A stretch of DNA of 64,000 bases from CAWFNW01 sp963817405. Its GTDB lineage: Bacteria > Actinomycetota > Coriobacteriia > Anaerosomatales > Anaerosomataceae. Within the stretch, counting starts at the first letter, position 1; each line of letters starts with the position of its first letter. The translations under genes were made by a program, and so were the position numbers. The stretch covers positions 594,879-658,878 of the forward strand of contig CAWFNW010000002.1 in assembly GCA_963817405.1 (NCBI GenBank), given 5' to 3'. Under the pieces are notes generated by a model. The model was not told the origin of the DNA and made no database searches. It was given only the letters and a program-made list of their open reading frames with translations. Below are positions 36,457-47,123 of the stretch, in pieces.

Positions 36457-37209
36457 GTGACCGATACCGCGCCGCTCCTCACCGCGCGCGACATCGTCGC
36501 CGAGCGCACGCTCGACGGCCGTGTCGTGCGCGTCCTCGACGGCGTCTCGCTCGAGCTCGCGCCGGGCGCCATCGTGGAGCTCCGCGGCCCGTCGGGCGTC
36601 GGCAAGACGACGTTGCTGCTGGCGCTCGCGCGCCTGCTGCCCGGCGCGACGGGCGCGCTCGCGCTCGGCGGCGTGCCCGCGGCGGAGATCTCGCCGCAGG
36701 TCTGGCGCACGCAGGTGGCGCTTCTCCCGCAGCGGCCGGCGCTTGCCGCGGGCACGGTCGCCGAGAACCTCGCGCTTCCCTGGCAGCTCGCCGTGCGCGA
36801 GGGCGCCCAGGCGCCGTCGGCCGACGAGCTCCGGGAGGCGCTCGACGGCGTCGGGCTCGCCGACGTCGCCCTCGAGCGAGACGCCCGGCAGCTCTCGGTC
36901 GGCCAGGCAGCGCGCGTCGCGCTCTTGCGCGTGCTGCTCACGCGGCCGCGGGTCCTCCTGCTCGACGAGCCGGATGCCAGCCTGGACGACGCCAGCGCGG
37001 CGCTGATCGCTCGCGCCACGGCCGCGTTCACAGCAGACGGCGGCGCGCTCATCCGCGTGAGCCACCTGCGCGACGATGCCGCCGCCACCGCGCGCTACCG
37101 CCTCGAGGGCGGCCACCTCACGACCGAGGCGGTGCTCCGATGCCCGCTGACGGCGTCATCGCGATCGGGTGGGGCGAGCTTGCGCTCGCGACGCTCTTCA
37201 TGCTGGTGA
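36457..37209 (+). CDS. FetA/YbbL-like ABC transporter ATP-binding protein
   Basis: An ATPase partner of the FetB-like permease that follows; FetAB in E. coli is linked to iron efflux. Walker A GPSGVGKTT (about 47), Q-loop LLPQRPAL, a signature read as LSVGQAARVALLR (LSxGQ form) and Walker B VLLLDEPDASLDD are present. The open frame gives 250 residues. The last 24 (after HLTTEAVLR) overlap fetB by 70 nt and look non-conserved. An indel near 37130 that shifts the true stop is plausible. Confidence 0.85.
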   Translation: MTDTAPLLTARDIVAERTLDGRVVRVLDGVSLELAPGAIVELRGPSGVGKTTLLLALARLLPGATGALALGGVPAAEISPQVWRTQVALLPQRPALAAGTVAENLALPWQLAVREGAQAPSADELREALDGVGLADVALERDARQLSVGQAARVALLRVLLTRPRVLLLDEPDASLDDASAALIARATAAFTADGGALIRVSHLRDDAAATARYRLEGGHLTTEAVLRCPLTASSRSGGASLRSRRSSCW

Positions 37210-37943
37210 CGGGCGCGCTCTCGCTCGCGATCGGGCTCGGGCTCGTCAAGGACCTCGCTCTCGGCACGGTGCGGACGTACCTGCAGCTGCTCGCGCTCGG
37301 CTTCGTGCTCAGGTGGGTGTTCGACGTGCGGCTGTGGTGGATCGTCGTGCTACTCCTCGGCGTGATGACGGTGACGGCCACGCGCATCGTGCTGAAGCGC
37401 GCGCCGGACGCGCCGCCGGGACTCTTCGGCTCGTCGCTCTTCGCGATGGCGTTCACGGCCATCACGGTGACGTTCGCGGTGACCGCACTCGTCGTGCGCG
37501 TGCCGGTCTGGTACGAGCCGCGCTACGTCATCCCGATCGCCGGCATGGTGCTCGGGAACTCGATGACGGGCATCGCGCTCGCGCTCGAGCGGCTGTTCGC
37601 CGACCTCGAGTCGCGCTCGGGCGAGGTCCTCTCGCTCACGGCGCTCGGCGCGAGCACGTGGGAGAGCGCGCGCGACTCGGTACGCTCGGCTCTTCGCGCG
37701 GGCCTCATCCCCACGATCAACTCGATGGCGGCGGCGGGCATCGTCTTCATTCCGGGCATGATGACCGGCCAGATCCTCGCTGGCGCCGACCCGCTGGAGG
37801 CCACCAAGTACCAGATCGTCGTCATGCTCATGGTCTCGGCAGCGACCGCGATCGGCTCGATCATGGCGGTCATGCTCGCGTATCGACGCCGGTTCACGGC
37901 GGAGGGCGTCTACCTGAGCGCGGGCGACCGCCCGCAGTCGTAG
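37140..37943 (+). CDS. FetB/YbbM-like (UPF0014) ABC permease
   Basis: A 267-residue integral membrane protein with about seven helices: ELALATLFMLVTGALSLAIGLGL, RTYLQLLALGFVLRWVF, IAGMVLGNSMTGIALALERL and GLIPTINSMAAAGIVFIPGMMTGQILAGADP. The last two are UPF0014 signatures. Together with the preceding ATPase it would form a metal, probably iron, exporter by analogy to FetAB. Confidence 0.92.
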   Translation: MPADGVIAIGWGELALATLFMLVTGALSLAIGLGLVKDLALGTVRTYLQLLALGFVLRWVFDVRLWWIVVLLLGVMTVTATRIVLKRAPDAPPGLFGSSLFAMAFTAITVTFAVTALVVRVPVWYEPRYVIPIAGMVLGNSMTGIALALERLFADLESRSGEVLSLTALGASTWESARDSVRSALRAGLIPTINSMAAAGIVFIPGMMTGQILAGADPLEATKYQIVVMLMVSAATAIGSIMAVMLAYRRRFTAEGVYLSAGDRPQS

Positions 37944-38036
37944 CGGCCGCCCCATCGCTCGGCTGATACGTTCCCGTATACTGTACGGACACACATCGAG
38001 ACCGCGGGCGGGCGTCTGTCTGCCCCAGGGAGGGTC

Positions 38037-39045
38037 ATGACGATCTTCGAGCTCTACCTGAAGCGACAGGCGAAGCGATTCGACAGCTACCTTGCCACGT
38101 TCTTCGCCGACGGCGTGCACGAAGACATGACCCGCTACCTCTACGGTCCGCTGCGCGTGTTCTCCAAGAACGCCGGCAAGCGGCACCGCCCGCTCATCTG
38201 CATCATCGCGTGCGAAGCGGTGGGTGGGGATTCGAAGAAGGCGTGGCCGTCTGCCGCCGCCATCGAGCACTTCCACACCGCGGCGCTCATTCACGACGAC
38301 ATCGAGGACGGTTCGCTTACCCGGCGCGAAGAGCCCTGCATGCACGTGAAGGAGGGCGTGGGGCTTGCCATCAACGCGGGCGACCTCGCGCTTGCACTCG
38401 TGTGCGGCACCGTCGTTGACGACCAGGGTCTCGACGATGCGACCAAGCTGCGCGTGCTCGCCGAGCTCGTGGCGATGACCACGCGCACCATCGAGGGCCA
38501 GGCGCTCGACATCGGGTGGGCGCGCGACGGGCGCTTCGACCTCACCGTCGACGACTACCTGGTGATGGCCAACCACAAGACCGCCTTCTACTCGGGCGGT
38601 GTGCCGCTCGCCGTCGGAGCCATCATCGGTGGCGGTACCGAGGTGGAGATCGAGGCGCTCCGCGACTTCGGCATGGCGGCCGGCCTCGCGTTCCAGATCC
38701 AGGACGACGTGCTCAACCTCACGGGCACGAAGGAGTCCACCAAGAAGGACTTCCGGAGCGACCTCACCAACGGCAAGCGCACGCTCGTCGTGCTGCACGG
38801 GCTCGCGCAGAGCCCGCGGCGCGAGCGGCTGCTGGACGATCGTCGCGTCACGGACCGAGGACCCCGCAGTGCTCGAGGAGGCCGTGGAGATCCTGACCGA
38901 GGCGGGCAGCATCGAGTTCGCGCGCGGGTACGCCTGCGGTCTCGTCACCGAGGCGAAGGCCGCGCTCGAGAAGGCGCTCGAGCCGAGCGACGCCCGCAGT
39001 CTGCTGCTCTCGATGGCGGACTTCTTCGTCAAGCGCGTCAGCTAG
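38037..39045 (+). CDS. Polyprenyl diphosphate synthase, one frameshift
   Basis: A trans-isoprenyl diphosphate synthase that elongates allylic diphosphates with IPP. Length is about 335 residues after correcting one extra base near 38845, where the frame moves to EDPAVLEEAVEILTEAGS and the C-terminus MADFFVKR. The first Asp-rich motif is HDDIED (about 84-89) and the second FQIQDDVLNLTG (about 218-229); GKRHRPL and RTIEGQALDIGW are also typical. Chain length (C15, C20 or longer) cannot be told safely. TATACT at 37977-37982 may be its -10 box, but I see no -35. Confidence 0.9.
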
Positions 39046-39131
39046 CCGCGAATCCAGCAGCTCCAGCCGCGCTTCCCGCCGCCGTTGGGTATGAGTGAGT
39101 AGGCACGTTGTCTGTCCGAAAGGAGCCCCGC

Positions 39132-40326
39132 ATGCGTGCGGTTCAGGTGAGCGAGAACATCTGGTGGGTCGGCGCCATCGACTGGAGCCTCCGCGACTTC
39201 CACGGCTTCGAGACGCCCGACGGCACGACCTACAACGCCTACCTCGTGAAGGGCGAGACGGGCATCGCGCTCATCGACACGGTGAAGACGCCGTTCGTGC
39301 CCGAGCTGCTGTCGCGCATCGCCTCGATCGTCGACCTTTCCGAGGTCACGCACATCGTCGTCAATCACTGCGAGCCCGATCACAACAGCGGCCTGCCCGA
39401 CGTCATGGCGGCCATCCCGCAGGCGCGCGTGGTGGCGTCCGTCTCCGGCGTCCGCAACGTCGCCGAGTACCACAACGGCCTCGTCGTCGAGCCCGTGAAA
39501 CAGGGCGACGTCATCGACCTCGGCGGGCGGACGGTGACGTTCCTGCCGATGCCGATGGTGCACTGGCCCGACTCGATGTTCTCGTACTGCCCCGAGGAGC
39601 GCGTCCTCATGCCGAACGACGCGTTCGGGCAGCACGTCGTCGTCCTCGGAGCGCTTCGCCGACGAGTACGGCCTGGACGGCGCGCTCCGGCAGCTCGGCA
39701 TCTACTACGCGAACATCCTGCATGCCGCTCGGCACGCAGGTGGGCAAGGCCGTCCAGAAGGTGCTCGACACCGGCTGGGCGATCGACGTCATCGCGCCGT
39801 CGCACGGCCTCATCTGGCGCGGCGACACCATCGCGCCGATGCTTGCCGAGTACGCGCGCTGGACGGCGGGGGAGAAGCGCGACAAGGCCGTCGTCGTCTT
39901 CTCGACGATGTGGGGCTCGACGGCGTCGCTCGCCGCGAGCATCACCGACGGCATCACCGCAGGCGGCATCGAGGTCGCGATGTACGACCTCGCGATCGAC
40001 CTCGCAGGCGCACATCGCCTACGAGCTCCTGGAGGCGAAGGCGCTCGTTCTGGGCTCGCCGACGCTCCACCACGGCATGCTCTACCGAGTGGCCGGGCTC
40101 CTGCAGTACCTTGAGGGGCTCCATCCCACCGAGCGGATCGCCGGCGTCTTCGGCTCGTTCGGGTGGGGTGGCGGGGCCGCCGAAGGCGATGCGCGCGCGG
40201 CTGGAGGAGATCGGCTTCGAGCTGCCGTTCGAGGACTTCACGCAGAAGTTCCGGCCGACGGCCGAGGACCTCGCCAACGCCGAGGCGTGGGGCCGCACGA
40301 TCGCCGAGGCGGTCAAGGCGAGATAG
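39132..40326 (+). CDS. A-type flavoprotein (FprA, flavodiiron protein), about four frameshifts
   Basis: A flavodiiron oxygen or NO reductase of anaerobes, about 396 residues after correction. The beta-lactamase-like diiron domain (1-250) shows NAYLVKGETGIALIDT, the iron ligands in HCEPDHNSG and MVHWPDSM; the flavodoxin domain (about 255-396) shows VVFSTMWGSTASLA and LGSPTLHHGML. The frame breaks near 39640, 39722, 40005 and 40172, each explained by one extra G or C (for instance GGGG for GGG at 40170). The ATG at 39132 follows AAAGGAG. No rubredoxin domain is attached. The breaks are almost surely sequence errors. Confidence 0.88.
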
Positions 40327-40339
40327 GGCGGCTGCCGCG

Positions 40340-40940
40340 ATGCCGGGCGGGCCGACCTTCGACGAGGGGCAGCTGCTGCACCTGAGCGACCGCGCCGAGT
40401 GGCGGGCATGGCTGCAGGAGCACTACCGCTCCGAGCGCGAGGCCTGGCTCGTGTCCTACAAGGTGCACACGGGCAAGCCGAGCATCTCGTACAACGACCA
40501 GGTCGAAGAGGCGCTCTGCTTCGGCTGGATCGACAGTATCGGCCGGCGCATCGACGACGACCGCTTCGCGCGGCGCTTCACACCGAGGCGACCCGGGTCA
40601 CCGTACTCCGAGGCGAACAAGGCGCGGCTGAGGGCGCTCGTGCGTGAGGGGCGGGTGGCTCCGGACGTGCTCGCGGGGCTTGGCGAGCGTGCTGGGCGAC
40701 GAGCCCGCCCCTGACGCCGACCTCGAGATTCCCGACGACATCGCCGCTGCGCTCAAGGCGAGCCCGCCGGCGTGGGAGAACCTGCAGGGCTTCTCGCCCG
40801 CGTACGTCCGGATCCGCATCGGCTACGTCGAGGGTGCCCGGAACCGCCCCGAGGAGTTCGAGCGACGTCTGCGCCACTTCGTGGAGATGACGGCGAAGGG
40901 CAAGCAGTTCGGGTACGGGGGGATCGAGAAGCACTACTGA
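40340..40940 (+). CDS. YdeI/OmpD-associated family protein, one frameshift
   Basis: About 199 residues after removal of one G near 40680. The first half has REAWLVSYKVHTGKPSISYND and EEALCFGWIDSIGRRIDDDRFARRFTPRR, the hallmark of the YdeI family; the second half, in another frame, has IPDDIAAALKASPPAWENLQGF and ends KQFGYGGIEKHY. Members are widespread; some were linked to bacteriocin or peptide resistance, but the mechanism is unclear. It starts 13 nt after fprA and probably shares its transcript. Confidence 0.85.
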
Positions 40941-40990
40941 GTGCTGCGCACAGGCGTGGCACGCCGCGAGAATCGCAGTCCCGCGTCGTT

Positions 40991-42047
40991 TCAGTCGCGA
41001 GTGCCGACGCCGGCACGACGCCTCCGCCGACGACTCGGTCGCCTTGGTAGAGGACGACCGACTGCCCGGGCGCCAGACCGTCGGTCGGCGTGTCGAACTG
41101 CGACGGTGAGGCCGGCGGCGGTCGGCGTGGCCGTGGCTGGCAGGGGGAGCCCCCGGTACCGCACCTGCGCGAGCACGCGCGCGGGACCCGGCAGCCGCCA
41201 GACGCTCTCTTCGAGCGTCACGCTGCTCCTGCGCAGAGCGCGTCCGAGGCGCCCACGATGACCGCGTTGCGCCTCGCGTCGATCCGCACCACTCGGTACG
41301 GACCCTCCGGACCGCTCAGTCCCAGACCCTTGCGCTGGCCCACGGTGTAGCGCGGCGATGCCCCGATGCGTGCCCAGCACCGTCCCCGCCGTGTCCTCGA
41401 TCGGGCCGGGCACACCGGCCTCGGGGTGGCGTGCCGTGACGAAGGCGGCGTGGTCGTCGGTGAAGCACACCTCCTGGCTCTCGCGCCGCGCCGCCGTGGG
41501 CAGCCCCCGCGCCTCGGCCAGAGCGCGGACTTCCGGCTTGGTGAGGTCGCCGAGGGGGAACTCGAGCATCGCCAGCGACTCAGGCGGCACTCGGTACAGG
41601 AAGTACGACTGGTCCTTCCGGCGGTCGGCGCCGCGCTCGAGCCACGCCTGCCCCTCGGCCCGCGCGATGCGCGCGTAGTGGCCCGTCGCGAGGGTGTCCG
41701 CGCCCAGCCGTCTGCACGCGCTCCAGGAACGCGCCGAACTTGATGCGCTCGTTGCAGCGCACGCAGGGGTTGGGCGTGAGGCCGGCGGCGTAGTCGGCGC
41801 AGAACGGCTCGACCACCTCGGAGGCGAACTCGGCGGCCATGTCGAGCACCACGTGCTGGATGCCGAGCGCGTCGCACACGCGGCGGGCGAGGAGCACCTC
41901 CTCCTCGCCGCAGCACGCGCGATCGGCCAGCTCGGCGAGCCCCAGGCGCATGGTGACGCCGAAGACGTCGCGGCCCGCCTCGAGGAGCAGCGCCGCCGCC
42001 ACCGAGGAGTCCACGCCACCGCTCATGGCGACTGCGACGCGGGACAT
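40991..42047 (-). CDS. mnmA: MnmA, tRNA-specific 2-thiouridylase, several frameshifts
   Basis: Thiolates U34 of Glu, Gln and Lys tRNAs. The N-terminal PP-loop SGGVDSSVAAALLLEAG (about 9-25) and NPCVRCNERIKFGAFL (catalytic Cys) lie in one frame. ADTLATGHYARI, KDQSYFLYRVP, and SQEVCFTDDHAAF with the second catalytic Cys lie in a second; YTVGQRKGLGLSG in a third; and LAPGQSVVLYQGDRVVGGGV near the end in yet another. At least four single-base breaks are needed (near 41705, 41360, 41220, 41095). The corrected length of about 350 residues is normal. The exact stop is uncertain because the last break is close to it. Confidence 0.88.
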
Positions 42048-42217
42048 GGCGGAAACCCCCTCGAGGAGCGTCATCTAGACGCACGAGAGCCCGAACTGGA
42101 CCGCGGCGCCCACAGCGCGCTTGTACCCGTAGCATAGGACACTCTGGCATGACTCACGGTCCGCAGCACGGATGGCACAACACCGACGCTCTGAGGCCAA
42201 TCGGCTGCGGTCACGAG

Positions 42218-42255
42218 AGTGCCCCCCGGAGTCGGGTGAGACTCCGGGGGGCACT
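42218..42255 (-). terminator. Very strong hairpin downstream of the surface-protein gene
   Basis: A perfect 16-bp inverted repeat (AGTGCCCCCCGGAGTC and its complement) with a 6-nt loop, 28 nt beyond the surface-protein stop. No U-run follows on either strand, but its strength and position argue for a transcription end; it could act in both directions. Confidence 0.6.
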
Positions 42256-42282
42256 GCTGCGGCAGTGTGCGCGAAGAACAAT

Positions 42283-45200
42283 TCAGTCGGTCGCGGTCCA
42301 CTTGTCGCTCAGCCCGGTGGTCGCCCCCAGGAATCGGACTTCGCTGATCGTCGCCTTGTTGGCCTTGACGGCAGCAGCTGCCTCGGCGTTCAGCGAAGCA
42401 GTCGGCGTGAGCAACATGATCGAATCGCTCTTCCCCTGGAGCACGGCGCCGGCAAGCGCGTCGGCGAAGTCCTGTCCCGTGGCCATGGCGACCTTGTCCC
42501 AGGCGAGCCCGGCGTTCGCCACGCCGTATCGCGCTACCTTGATGGCGGTGTCGTATCGATTGGCGCCTGCGAGCCGCGTGACGCTCCCGAGTGCCCGCAG
42601 CCTGGACTCGACGGGAGAGCTGGACGACGTTCGTGCCACCAAGGACGAGTGTCCGGGTGACGCCGGCGGCCTTCATCGCGGCGACGAGTCCGGCATCATC
42701 GCGCCAGCGCGGGTTGGCGAGGTAGATCGGCCAGCCCTTGGCTGCGGCGAGTGGCGAGGCGCCGAGGGCGTCGGGGAAGTTCGCTCCCGTGGCGACGAAG
42801 GCGGTGCCGTCGTACGCCGGCCCGAGCAAGGCGATCGTGCGCGCTGCCACCTTGTTCGCGGTCTCGTAGCGGTCGGCACCGGCGATCCGCTCCACGTTGC
42901 CCGCGCCCAAGAGCTTCTTGAGCTTGTCCTCCACGGCGCCGCGACACCGCTGCAGGGCCACCGAGGACGATCGCCTTCTTGGCGCCGAAGGCGCGCAATC
43001 TCGGCGGCTACTTCTCCGGGGAGGCTCTTCTGGTACGTGAGCAGGATCGGGGCGTCGAGCGCTCCCGCGAGGGCGGAGCCGCCGAGGGCATCGGGCCAGT
43101 CGTACCCGGTGGCGACAACGACGTACTCCGACGTCTCGAATGCCATCGAGGAGGCCGCGACAGCGGTGTGAATCCGGCTCTTGCCGCGGATGTTCACCTT
43201 GGTGACGATCCGTGGAGGTGGTCTCGGAGATCGTGAAGTTCCTGGTGTGACGTGCGGTGTTGCCCGAACGGTCGATCGCCGTGACCACCAACGTGTGGAG
43301 CCCGGCAGCCGACGCTGTCGAGCCGCTCGTGAAGGGCGCAGCGTCGAGGGTCGCGGTCGGCTGACCCAGCGCGAGGCCGCTGCCAGAGTCGAACGCCGAG
43401 AAGGTGATGGTGACGGGCGCGCTGTAGGTGCTGCCGTTCTCGACGCCCGAGACCGAGATGACCGGCGCGACCGTGTCCGCAGGCGCACCGCCGGCGTCGT
43501 CGCGCTCACCGTCGCGCTCGCAGCCGAGGCGTTGGGCGCAGGCGCGTTGTCGACGGCCACGACGGAGAAGGTGTAGGTCGTCTGCAGGCGAGAGCCCGGT
43601 CACGGTCGTCGAGGTCCCGGTCACGGTCGCCTTCAAGGCGCCGTTCATGTAGACGAGGTAGTGCTTGACGCCCGAGAGGTCGAACGACGCGCTCCACGAC
43701 ACGACGACCGACGTCGGGCTCGTGGCGGACGCGGTGACGCCCGTCGGGACGGTCGGCGGGGTGGTGTCGACGGGGAGCGGGTCGGTCGTCGCGGTCGCGG
43801 TCGCGCTGCTGCGCCGAGACGTTGCCCGCGCTATCGACCGCCGTGACGGAGAAGCTGTAGGTCGCCCCGGCAGCGAGGCCCGTGACCGTCGCTGTGGTCC
43901 CGGTCACGGTCGCCTTCAGGGCGCCGTTCATGGAGACGCGGTACTCCTTGATGCCGCTCGCGTCGCTCGACGCGCTCCACGACACCCGGATCGAGTCGGT
44001 GCCGAGCTTGGTCGCGGTGACGCCCGTCGGGGCGGCAGGCGCGGTGGTGTCCGGCACCGCCGGCGTCGTCGCGCTCACCGTCGCGCTCGCACCCGAGGTG
44101 TTGGGGGTAGGTGCGTTGTCGACGGCCATGACGGAGAAGCTGTAGGTGGTCTCAGGCGAAAGACCCGTCACGGTCGTCGAGGTCCCGGTCACGGTCGCCT
44201 TCAGGGCGCCGTTCATGTAGACGAGGTAGTGCTTGATGCCCGAGAGGTCGAACGACGCGCTCCACGACACGGCGACCGACGTGGGGCTCGTGGCCGACGC
44301 GGTGACGCCCGTCGGGACCGTCGGCGGGGTGGTGTCGACGGGGAGCGGGTCGGTCGTCGCGCTCACGCGTCGCGCTGCTGCGCCGAGACGTTGCCCGCGT
44401 TATCGACCGCCATGACGGAGAAGCTGTAGGAGGTCCCGGGCAGCGAGGCCCGTGACCGTCGCCGAGGTCCCGGTCACGGTCGCCTTCAGGGCGCCGTTCA
44501 TGTACACGCGGTACTCCTTGATGCCGCTCGCATCGCTCGACGCGGTCCACGACACCCGGATCGAGGTCGGTGCCGAGCTCGGTCGCGGTGACGCCCGTCG
44601 GGGCGGCAGGCGCGGTGGTGTCCGGTGCCGCCGGCGTCGTCACGCTCACCGTCGCGCTCGCGCCCGAGGTGTTGGGCGTCGGCGCGGTGTCGACCGCCAC
44701 GACGGAGAAGGTGTAGGTGGTCTGGGGCGAGAGGCCCGTCACGGTCGTCGAGGTCCCGGTGACGGTCGCCTTCAGGGCGACCGCTCATGTACACGCGGTA
44801 GTAGCTGATGCCGTCGACCCGAAGACGCGCTCCACGACACGGCGACCGATGTGGGGCTCGTGGCGGACGCGGACAGACGCCGGTCGGGAACGGTCGGCGG
44901 GGTGGTGTCGACGCGGGAGCGGAGCGTCAGGTCGTCGCCGATCGCGGTCGCGCTGCTCGCCGAGGCGTTGCCCGCGTTGTCGACGGCCACGACGGAGAAG
45001 CTGTAGAAGGTCGAGGGCACGAGGCCCGTGACCGTCGCCGAGGTGCCGGTCACGGTCGCCTTCAGGGCGCCGCCGGAGTACACGCGGTACTCCTTGATGC
45101 CGCTCGCATCACTCGACGCCGTCCACGACACCCGGATCGAGGTCGTGCTAAGCGCGGTCGCGGTCACGCCCGTCGGAGCGGGAGGCGCGGTCGTGTCGGA

Positions 45201-46765
45201 GAGCGCGTCGCGCAGTAGGACGATACCGTCCCTGGCGGGCAGGGTGACCTGCGTGACGAGGCTGCCGTCGTTCAGCGCCGGGGCCTGCGTGCCCTTGATC
45301 TTGCGGAAGGTGCCGCCGAGCGTGACGGTGCGGGCGACCGTGTCGGGGTTCACGAGGGCGATGCCGCCGGTGAAATCGCGCCGCCACACGTTGGAGCCGA
45401 CCGAGTACGCAGCGCCTGACGGCTGGCCGAGGTAGCCCTTACCGATCCCGCCGTCGTCGTACTCGTCGAACCAGTGGAGCACGTTCTTCTGCGGCGACGG
45501 TCGCGTGCCGCCCCGATGGGCGAAGTAGCCGTCGCCCATCAGGCAGGTGCAGAGTGCGAGCCGTAGACTCTGATAGCTCGTTCCAGAGAAGTACGAGACC
45601 ATGGTGTAGAAGTTCGGGACGTTGGTCCATGCCGTGTATCTGACGAATTGTTGCGCGGGCGACCAGGGGCGAGTCCCCACGAAGCGGCCCTTCCAGTCCT
45701 CCAACGACTGATCCGCCGTGGGCCGGCCCTCGATTGCGACCCCGCCGTCACAAGATCGGGGCTGGCGCCGTCGTTGGCGATGATGACCGCCGTTGGCTCT
45801 TCGGCGCGCATGTAGGTGAACATCTGCCGGATGCCGGTGCGCCAGGTGGTGTCGAATGCCGCGTAGTCGGATACCGCAACGTTTGGATTGGCGACGGTAC
45901 CGATGCTGCGGATGGGGGGCATCTGGCTGTAAGTGAGCCATTCTTCCGAGCCGTCGATCATCATGCCGTCGTAGTCGCGCGCTCGGTAGAAGGCGATGTT
46001 GCGCCGGGCCACCCACTTGTTGGCCTTCTCCGGTGCGGGCGATGCAAACTCGCCGGTAGCCTTGCCTTCAGGGCAGGAGGCGGTCATGTTCAAGTTGACC
46101 TGTCCCGGCCATTGAGTGACTACCGCGTTGACCTTCGTTCCCGATGAGTGGGCCGCGGCGGCGGACCCCGCCCACCCGCGCTTGACGGTCAGGGTCCCCG
46201 GAGTCCCGTTCGAGACCCCCGTGACATACATGTACTCGCTGTCCGCCAGAATCAGGTCGCCGACACGGAACTTGGCGGCATCCACGACGCTGACGCTCAG
46301 GCTCGTGGCACCGGTCGATGTGACCCCCTGTGAGAGGGTCGAGCCCACTTGTAGGAGCACCCACGAGCGTGGAATGGCCCCGAGACGTTCGGCGTCGAAG
46401 GCGGGATCGTTACCGGCCACAGAGAAGTACAGTTCACGCGCCGACCCCTCGGACATGAACATCATGTCCGGGTTCGCGGCGAGGATGGAGCTGCGGTCCT
46501 GGGTCGGGTGAGAGGGGCGGTTCTCGTGGAGCATCACATAGTCGCGCTTCGCGATGTCCGCGGCCGGGGCGGTCCCCGGCCACCACGCGGCAAGACGCGG
46601 GAAGTCCGGTTGGCTCACGGCGCCTCGTGCAGGCTGCGCTTCCAGGCTCGGGATTAGGAATAAGGCGACGATCAACAGGATCGCCCCTGTCCAACCGGTC
46701 ACCAGCCGCAGTCTCGGCGTGTCGAGTCGGGCGGTCGGCCGCATGTCTTTGACCGCAGCGGTCAT
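42283..46765 (-). CDS. Giant secreted surface protein: glycosidase-like domain, six FN3 repeats, three CWB2 repeats (many frameshifts)
   Basis: Presumed single exported protein of about 1490 residues. The N-terminus has a membrane/signal segment (TGWTGAILLIVALFLIPSLEA), then a TIM-barrel domain resembling hypothetical glycosidases (about 60-510, DYDGMMIDGSEEWLTYSQM, FYTMVSYFSGTSYQSL). Six FN3 modules follow (43490-45190), then an Ig-like module (VAPVISVSGVENGSTYSAPV), then three CWB2 cell-wall-binding repeats (FETSEYVVVATGYDWPDALG; ADRYETANKVAARTI; ANRYDTAIKVARYGV) ending at 42283. CWB2 repeats tether proteins to wall polymers. The frame changes at least a dozen times, mostly at the repeats. 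Adjacency to the polysaccharide locus suggests a wall-anchored glycan-binding or glycan-cutting protein. Confidence 0.8.
43490..45190 (-). repeat. Six fibronectin type III modules in three alternating A-B pairs
   Basis: Type A carries SIRVSWSASSDASGIKEYRV; type B carries SPTSVAVSWSASFDLSGIKHY. Both then share NGALKATVTGTS-TVTGL. The order from the N-terminus is A-B-A-B-A-B, with about 560-600 nt per pair. Near-identity at DNA level shows recent expansion of a dimeric unit, and explains part of the assembly trouble here. Confidence 0.85.
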
Positions 46766-47123
46766 CTCTACTCCGTCCTGTGGCTAGGGAGGTTTCGACG
46801 CTGAAGCTACGCAAGGTCTATCGGCTCGGTGTAGGAGTTGCTTGAGTGGGATAGGCCGAGCGGCGCGGCTGGTGATTCCGGTCACATGGCTAGCGATCAG
46901 GGTTGGCGAATGGCCGGGTATTCACATCGGTTTTCGTCCATGACGGACTCATCGCCGATACCCGCGCTTGACTGGATAGGGTTCGAAAGAACCAACCACC
47001 GTGTGACCTCCAAGGGTGTGTGATTCAAGAAGCCTCTTCGCGTTTGCAGTGCGTGACAACCTTCACGGCGCCCTGATAGAGTGACCTGTGACTCTCAGCC
47101 CGGTGAACCGACAGGAGGTGCAT
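46766..47123 (+). promoter_or_regulatory. Divergent intergenic region with candidate promoter of the polysaccharide locus
   Basis: About 360 nt between the surface-protein and BY-kinase starts. GTGACA (47053-47058) with TAGAGT (47077-47082) at 18 nt is a possible promoter for the plus-strand locus. A 5-bp GNRA hairpin (GGTTC-GAAA-GAACC, 46980-46993) lies upstream of it. I looked for a c-di-GMP riboswitch and saw none. No gene is supported here. Confidence 0.35.

Noticed and set aside
39132..40326. Programmed frameshifting in fprA or other broken genes
   Set aside because: Breaks lack slippery heptamers and stimulatory structures, occur several times per gene, and hit unrelated families. Inserted-base error is simpler.
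43490..45190. CRISPR-like or minisatellite interpretation of the repeats
   Set aside because: Repeats are about 280 nt, coding, and translate into FN3 modules. There are no short direct repeats with unique spacers anywhere in the window.
46766..47123. c-di-GMP riboswitch before the surface protein or polysaccharide genes
   Set aside because: Neither strand shows the conserved core or the paired tetraloop/receptor layout; only a small GNRA hairpin is present.
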